A DNA stretch of 64,000 bases from NCBI RefSeq assembly GCF_013402815.2, contig NZ_CP058601.1, positions 3,658,001-3,722,000 on the forward strand. Direction: 5' to 3'. Source of the DNA: Natrinema halophilum. Its GTDB lineage: Archaea > Halobacteriota > Halobacteria > Halobacteriales > Natrialbaceae. Below are positions 62,662 to 64,000 of the stretch, one piece after another (the stretch's first letter is position 1; every line of letters starts with the position of its first letter). The position numbers and the translations under genes are program-made. The notes under the pieces were generated by a model, which saw only the letters and a program-made list of their open reading frames with translations, was not told where the DNA came from and ran no database searches.

Positions 62662-63173
62662 AGTTCCGTCACTCCCGTTTCGCCGTTCGAGGTCTTCACC
62701 ACGAGTGACCCCGATCCGGGCGTGAACTCGACGGTTCGACCGTGTTCGCCTCCGACGTCCTCTGCCTCGAGCGGGACACCGAGCTTCTCGAGTTCTTCTT
62801 TCGCCGCGGCGATGTTTCGTTGTCCGACGCCGTCGCCGAAGCTTTCGAACTCGAACATATCGCTGCCGCCGGCTATTTTCGCTTCGACGGTTGTGTAGTT
62901 GGCACCTTGCTCGACCATGCGACGGAGAAGTGCACGGATCGCCGTATCGGCGTATTTTCCGGGTTTGCGATCGCTGTTGTCCGCGGCGTCGCCGTCGGGA
63001 AGCATGACGTGTGCCAACCCACCGATCTCGGACTCGGGATCGTACAGCGCAATGGCGAGACACGAGCCGAGCCCGTAGGATTTGAGCGTGTCGTCGCCGT
63101 CACTGACGACCAGTTCGGAGATACCGACCTGGACGGGCGTCGGTGCGCCTGGTTCGGTTCCGTACGTTTTCAT
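62658..63173 (-). CDS. cheD: Chemoreceptor glutamine deamidase CheD
   Basis: 171 residues. The catalytic pair is Cys38 in YGLGSCLAIALYD and His55 in GGLAHVMLPDG, matching Cys27/His44 of Thermotoga CheD. GKYADTAIRALLRRM and AKIAGGSDMFEFE are also conserved, as is DGVGQRNIAAAKEEL. It deamidates receptor glutamines and is regulated by CheC. Its ATG overlaps the cheC stop codon. Confidence 0.95.
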   Translation of the reverse strand: MKTYGTEPGAPTPVQVGISELVVSDGDDTLKSYGLGSCLAIALYDPESEIGGLAHVMLPDGDAADNSDRKPGKYADTAIRALLRRMVEQGANYTTVEAKIAGGSDMFEFESFGDGVGQRNIAAAKEELEKLGVPLEAEDVGGEHGRTVEFTPGSGSLVVKTSNGETGVTEL

Positions 63174-64000
63174 GCGTTATCGACTTCCTGAAACTCCGCC
63201 GTCGTCGGCGTTTCCTCGATCCGATCGACGTCTAGGTTATTCAACGCGCGTTCCAGATCCGACTCGTCGGGAATCGCGTACACTTCACAGTCGAACTCGC
63301 GTCCGTCTGCCATGACGACCGTGTCGAAAACGAACGCGAAATCCTGATTTTCGCCGAGTTGAATGATGACCGGATCGACGGCTGCAGCGCCGATATCGTG
63401 GATAAATTCCGGCGTCGAGTGGTCGATCGTCGTATCGAGGACGTTCGCCCAACCGTCGAGAAATCCGCTGGCCATGATGTTGCCTAATTCCGTGATCGCA
63501 CTCGTTCCCATCTCGCCGAAGCCGTCTTCTTCGACCTCCATTGGAACCATCGCGTCGACGATTTCGTGGGCCGATTCCTCGTCGAACAGGAAGAGGAGGT
63601 ATCCACTCGGCATTCCGTCGAATTCGAACGCGACCCCGACGAGTTTTTCGTTGGCCACCTGTTCCGGGATTGCTTCGAGCGAAACGAAGTTCAATCGGCG
63701 TATTTCGACGCTTGTATCGATCCCTGTAAGCGTGGTCGCGGTCTTGGCAATCTCTTCGGCGCCGCGTTCGGCCATCCGGTCGTAGCCGTCGAGTTTGTCG
63801 TACTCGATGCCGTCGCTGGTACGTAATCGCTCCAGGAGCGTCGACATCGACTCGCGTTTCGGAAAGAGATAGTGGCTGAAGCCGACTTCGGTGCCGACGG
63901 TTTCGATCTGGCTCTGGAAGAGCAAGGCGAGGTCGTCTGCGGCCGGTGCTTCGTCGATGTCGCCGAAAAACGGCTCGGCGGTTTTGCCCTCGACGAACTC
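63170..64000 (-). CDS. cheC: Chemotaxis protein CheC with two CheC domains, N-terminus outside the window
   Basis: At least 276 residues are visible and the frame is open to the right edge. The second CheC domain carries AITELGNIMASGFLDGWANV, the signature of the phosphatase active site region, and MPSGYLLFLFDEESAHEIVD. The preceding part (LALLFQSQIETVGTEVGFSH) looks like the end of a first, partly cut-off CheC-type domain. CheC dephosphorylates CheY-P and binds CheD. The stop codon overlaps the cheD ATG. Confidence 0.88.
   Translation of the reverse strand, partial: EFVEGKTAEPFFGDIDEAPAADDLALLFQSQIETVGTEVGFSHYLFPKRESMSTLLERLRTSDGIEYDKLDGYDRMAERGAEEIAKTATTLTGIDTSVEIRRLNFVSLEAIPEQVANEKLVGVAFEFDGMPSGYLLFLFDEESAHEIVDAMVPMEVEEDGFGEMGTSAITELGNIMASGFLDGWANVLDTTIDHSTPEFIHDIGAAAVDPVIIQLGENQDFAFVFDTVVMADGREFDCEVYAIPDESDLERALNNLDVDRIEETPTTAEFQEVDNA

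Overview
The window is chromosomal DNA of a halophilic archaeon (class Halobacteria). The evidence is GC-rich coding sequence with strong G/C third positions and very frequent CTCGAG, strongly acidic proteins, a tRNA with no encoded CCA, TATA boxes about 25 bases before start codons that suggest leaderless mRNAs, and archaea- or haloarchaea-specific families (HalX response regulator, HTH-10 regulator, PilB/PilC pilus operon, CheC/CheD). A member of the Natrialbaceae seems likely, but that is inference.

Layout. 1-9.4 kb: end of an HTTM membrane protein, a UspA stress protein, an acyl-CoA ligase/crotonase pair, several small membrane proteins, a dCTP deaminase-like protein, an O-methyltransferase and an MscS-like membrane protein. 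10-16.5 kb: creatininase-family hydrolase, NikR, cupin, an acyl-CoA dehydrogenase, and a histidine kinase meeting a HalX regulator tail to tail. 16.8-20 kb: a 3-hydroxyacyl-CoA dehydrogenase/enoyl-CoA hydratase fusion divergent from a second acyl-CoA dehydrogenase; with 2.2-4.6 kb and 12.5 kb this gives much of a beta-oxidation set. 20.3-25.3 kb: a CPBP protease gene broken by one in-frame TAG, an acidic-repeat membrane protein, an HTH-10 regulator and a Zn/Cd-type P1B ATPase. 25.5-32 kb: an orphan SdhA/NadB-like flavoprotein, an AlkA-type glycosylase, a remarkable acidic protein built of five-residue repeats, a perfect 21-bp x 8 tandem repeat, and KatG.

32.4-37.9 kb holds a RimK ATP-grasp/RimB-like fusion, a polysaccharide flippase, a GNAT/zinc-ribbon fusion and an AstE-like deacylase; the ATP-grasp, RimB and AstE parts suggest an amide-ligase/hydrolase system. 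37.9-39.4 kb is decayed DNA with a GAF-domain scar. The sdhCDBA operon follows (39.5-43 kb), then a small XapX protein, a winged-helix protein, a chemoreceptor-FIST fusion, an HD hydrolase, peroxiredoxin and TatA. At 49.1 kb a tRNA-Arg(CCT) has its 3' end duplicated 107 bp downstream, beside a composite pseudogene made of acyl-CoA ligase and acyl-CoA dehydrogenase pieces.

51.3-60.2 kb is one tightly overlapping operon: a PilB-type ATPase with a roughly 460-residue acidic tail, a double-domain PilC membrane platform, and five consecutive single-span pilin-like proteins. 60.3-64 kb, on the other strand, carries a nuclease-fold protein lacking its catalytic lysine and the chemotaxis genes cheC-cheD-cheR. 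The right end therefore groups surface-appendage and taxis functions, and the chemoreceptor-FIST protein at 44-47 kb may feed the same pathway.
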